A stretch of DNA of 19,877 nucleotides from Willaertia magna. Lineage: Eukaryota; Heterolobosea; Eutetramitea; Acrasida; Naegleriidae. The notes beneath the pieces were generated by a model, which made no database searches, was not told the origin of the DNA, and worked only from the letters and a program-made list of their open reading frames with translations. Made by a program: the position numbers and the translations under genes. Positions 18,245 through 19,877 of the stretch are shown one piece after another. The stretch's first letter is position 1; every line of letters starts with the position of its first letter. The stretch lies in the NCBI GenBank assembly GCA_902984215.1, contig CADWAF010000389.1, positions 1-19,877 on the forward strand, in the 5' to 3' direction.

Positions 18245-19024
18245 TTAAACTACTGGAAAATGATCTTTGTATGCTTTATCAAAGAAAAACTTTTCAATGG
18301 CCACTAATAATTGCCAATATTCTTGTTCATTTGGAATTTCTCTTCCTCTTGTACAGAGCTCCTCTCTTCCTCTTGTACAGAGCTCCCAAGATCCATCCCA
18401 AACAATTGCAAGTGGTTCAATAAAATCTGATTCATGAATACTTCCAAAAGGATTTCCAGCTGTTATATAAAAAACTGTGTATTCTCTATTTGTTAGTTGA
18501 TGTTTAATTACCATTTTAATTATTCTTTCATCGTCACCCGCTTCAGACATTACAATTTCTCCAAATGATTCAAATGTATTACAGTGACTTTGATATAATT
18601 GATGCATGTCTGTTGTCATCTCTGTATCTTCATCTTTTAAATCATAAGGTTCATCTTCTTCAAAAAGTTTTGATAGAACTGGGTAAATATTCGAAAGGGA
18701 AACAACTTCGAATTTTGAAATACTATTTCTTAAAGCATACTTCTTCTTTTCATTGCATTTGAATGAAGAAAGAGTTTCACACTCAACCAAAGAAGGAAAT
18801 GTAAAAGGTTTTTCAGTCTTTCTTTTTTTGGAGTAGACAATACTCTTTGTTATCTTTTCTTTTGCATTACCGAACTTTATTTTGTAAAGATTATTCCAGA
18901 TATTATCATTTTCAGTACATTCCTTCCATTGTTTGTTAACAAGACCCACACTTAAAATAGTGGAAACGTCATAATAACTAATGATGTCTCCCAAAACGTC
19001 AGTTGGGATGGTGAGTTGTTTCAT
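18245..19024 (-). CDS. F-box protein with unrecognised C-terminal domain
   Basis: 259 residues in one exon, starting at the first ATG. Residues 5-48 form an F-box (IPTDVLGDIISYYDVSTILSVGLVNKQWKE ... NIWNNLYKIKF), implying Skp1 binding in an SCF ligase. A basic stretch (56-72) could be a nuclear signal. The C-terminal part (about 105-259) looks like a folded alpha/beta domain (FGEIVMSEAG, YTVFYITAGNPFGSI, PLAIVWDGSWE) that I cannot assign. Residues 214-221 and 222-229 are a perfect duplication of ELCTRGRE from a 24-bp tandem repeat, adding a second Cys-containing copy between a Trp-rich strand and the last helix. An E2F-like GCGGGAAA lies about 55 bases upstream of the ATG. Confidence 0.75.
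   Translation of the reverse strand: MKQLTIPTDVLGDIISYYDVSTILSVGLVNKQWKECTENDNIWNNLYKIKFGNAKEKITKSIVYSKKRKTEKPFTFPSLVECETLSSFKCNEKKKYALRNSISKFEVVSLSNIYPVLSKLFEEDEPYDLKDEDTEMTTDMHQLYQSHCNTFESFGEIVMSEAGDDERIIKMVIKHQLTNREYTVFYITAGNPFGSIHESDFIEPLAIVWDGSWELCTRGREELCTRGREIPNEQEYWQLLVAIEKFFFDKAYKDHFPVV
18339..18386. repeat. Perfect 24-bp tandem duplication within the short F-box gene
   Basis: Units at 18339-18362 and 18363-18386 are identical, in frame, and encode ELCTRGRE twice. Each unit contains a SacI-like GAGCTC half and a TTGTACAG core. The unit length equals that of the duplication in the neighbouring F-box/ankyrin gene but the sequence is unrelated. Confidence 0.92.
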
Positions 19025-19078
19025 TTTTATTGTTTTTTAGTTAAATTCCAGATAACGGAAAATAAATTGATTCCAGAG

Positions 19079-19086
19079 CGGGAAAG
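19079..19086 (-). promoter_or_regulatory. E2F/DP-like motif upstream of the short F-box gene
   Basis: GCGGGAAA on the plus strand reads TTTCCCGC in the direction of the minus-strand F-box gene, an exact match to TTTSSCGC, about 55 bases before its ATG. The position matches the motif before the TTC29-like gene. Motif evidence only. Confidence 0.35.
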
Positions 19087-19174
19087 AAACAGGAATTGGT
19101 AACATGCAAAAAACCAAGTGTTACAATAATTTATTCGTTTAACCACAAAAAGCAGAACTAATTCTACAAATTTT

Positions 19175-19877
19175 TTATTCTGAATAATTTAACAGTGAAT
19201 AGTTTAAAATATCACTAATAATTTTTTTGTAATGTTCATTGTAAAATATTTCATTCTTTTGTATCCAGTCATTATTTTCCATTCCATCCAATGCTTTGCA
19301 TACAAATATAATTTTAACAACTTTTTTATCAGACCATACAGGTCTTGCAGTAAAATACCTTAAAATGTATTGTATACCATTTCTTTTACTTGTATAAGTG
19401 GTTTGTGTCATTTTCACAATTTTGAATTTGTTATATGCTTGCAGTACTTCAGTCACATCTTCATCTTCAATTAACAGTTGAAATGTTCCTTCTTTACTAA
19501 AGCATTTATCTGAATCTATATGTAATTCTTTTTCTTTATTGAAAGTTAGTTGAAAATCTTCATTGTAATCGTCGTGATAAGAAATAGATAATCTTTCATC
19601 ATTTGGACCTTTTGCAAATGTTCCACTTTGTAAAATAAATGTCACAGGAAATAAAAACATTGTATATTTTCTTAATGTAACCTTATAATATTCACCCCTT
19701 TCAACTAATTCATTGAGTTGATGTTCTTTTTCTTTTCTTTTAATAATTATTTTAAAATCTGTAAATCCATAAACAATACTTACCTTATCCTTTCACTTTC
19801 AACTTCCATACATCTATCAATCCTAACAGATACTTCAATAACACCTTGTTTTGTTTTTTGTAAAGGTAATTGAACTA
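19175..19877 (-). CDS. 3' part of an unrecognised spliced gene (partial)
   Basis: Complement of join(19175..19736, 19784..>19877); the 5' part lies beyond the window. The upstream exon is open to the window edge in a frame reading VQLPLQKTKQGVIEVSVRID, reminiscent of the end of a C2-type domain. It ends at GTAAGT; a 47-nt intron ends ATTAAAAG and joins in phase 2, giving Arg at the junction and a charged helix (KEKEHQLNELVERG). Using the nearer TTACAG acceptor would hit a stop in the required phase. The last 187 codons encode a mixed alpha/beta, Lys/Asp-rich protein without a motif I recognise (LRYFTARPVWSDKK, KIIFVCKALDG). The ATG at 19660 is internal, not the start. Confidence 0.6.

Noticed and set aside
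18160..18423. 87-codon plus-strand frame including a repeated Leu/Tyr-rich segment
   Set aside because: Antisense to two genes; its internal repeat is only the 24-bp duplication read on the opposite strand.
1..19877. Search for CRISPR arrays, transposons, integrase or viral genes, tRNA and rRNA
   Set aside because: No spaced repeats, terminal inverted repeats, transposase motifs or cloverleaf sequences were seen by eye on either strand.

Overview
This looks like nuclear DNA of a protist, most likely a heterolobosean amoeboflagellate related to Naegleria. It is AT-rich and compact, genes lie on both strands, and the few introns (about 42-123 nt) are GT-AG. Eukaryotic content includes a mitochondrial cytochrome c1, linker histone H1, a TTC29-type flagellar TPR protein and several F-box genes. 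The species cannot be fixed from the sequence alone. Domain names come from motif recognition without database searches.

Left half (1-9.9 kb), mostly conserved cell biology: the end of an unidentified gene (1-114); tail-anchored cytochrome b5 (169-561); cytochrome c1 on the minus strand with a six-codon first exon (668-1621); a spliced coiled-coil protein (2057-3484); linker histone H1 with an acidic block (3700-4368); a spliced TTC29-like protein (4562-6380); a three-exon permuted papain-fold (LRAT-like) protein on the minus strand (6404-7752); a small secreted DUF4773-like protein on the minus strand (8075-8635); and an NmrA/isoflavone-reductase-like oxidoreductase (8991-9902).

Right half (10.0-19.9 kb), visibly more AT-rich and accessory-looking: a four-exon kinase-TPR-NHL fusion (10005-12429); an F-box protein ending in a near-complete ubiquitin-like domain (12512-13294); a 912-residue F-box/ankyrin protein with a histone H3-like histone fold near its C-terminus (13303-16041); an F-box/leucine-rich-repeat gene with an apparent frameshift in the F-box (16124-18165); a short F-box protein (18245-19024); and the 3' part of an unrecognised spliced gene (19175-19877).

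The strongest novelty is the run of four F-box genes, two of which have captured conserved chromatin or ubiquitin modules (H3 histone fold; ubiquitin fold keeping the Lys48 and Lys63 equivalents). F-box proteins normally bring substrates to SCF ubiquitin ligases. I infer, without proof, a set of rapidly evolving substrate receptors, one plausibly nucleosome- or histone-directed. Two of these genes each carry a perfect 24-bp in-frame tandem duplication, which fits recent, fast evolution.
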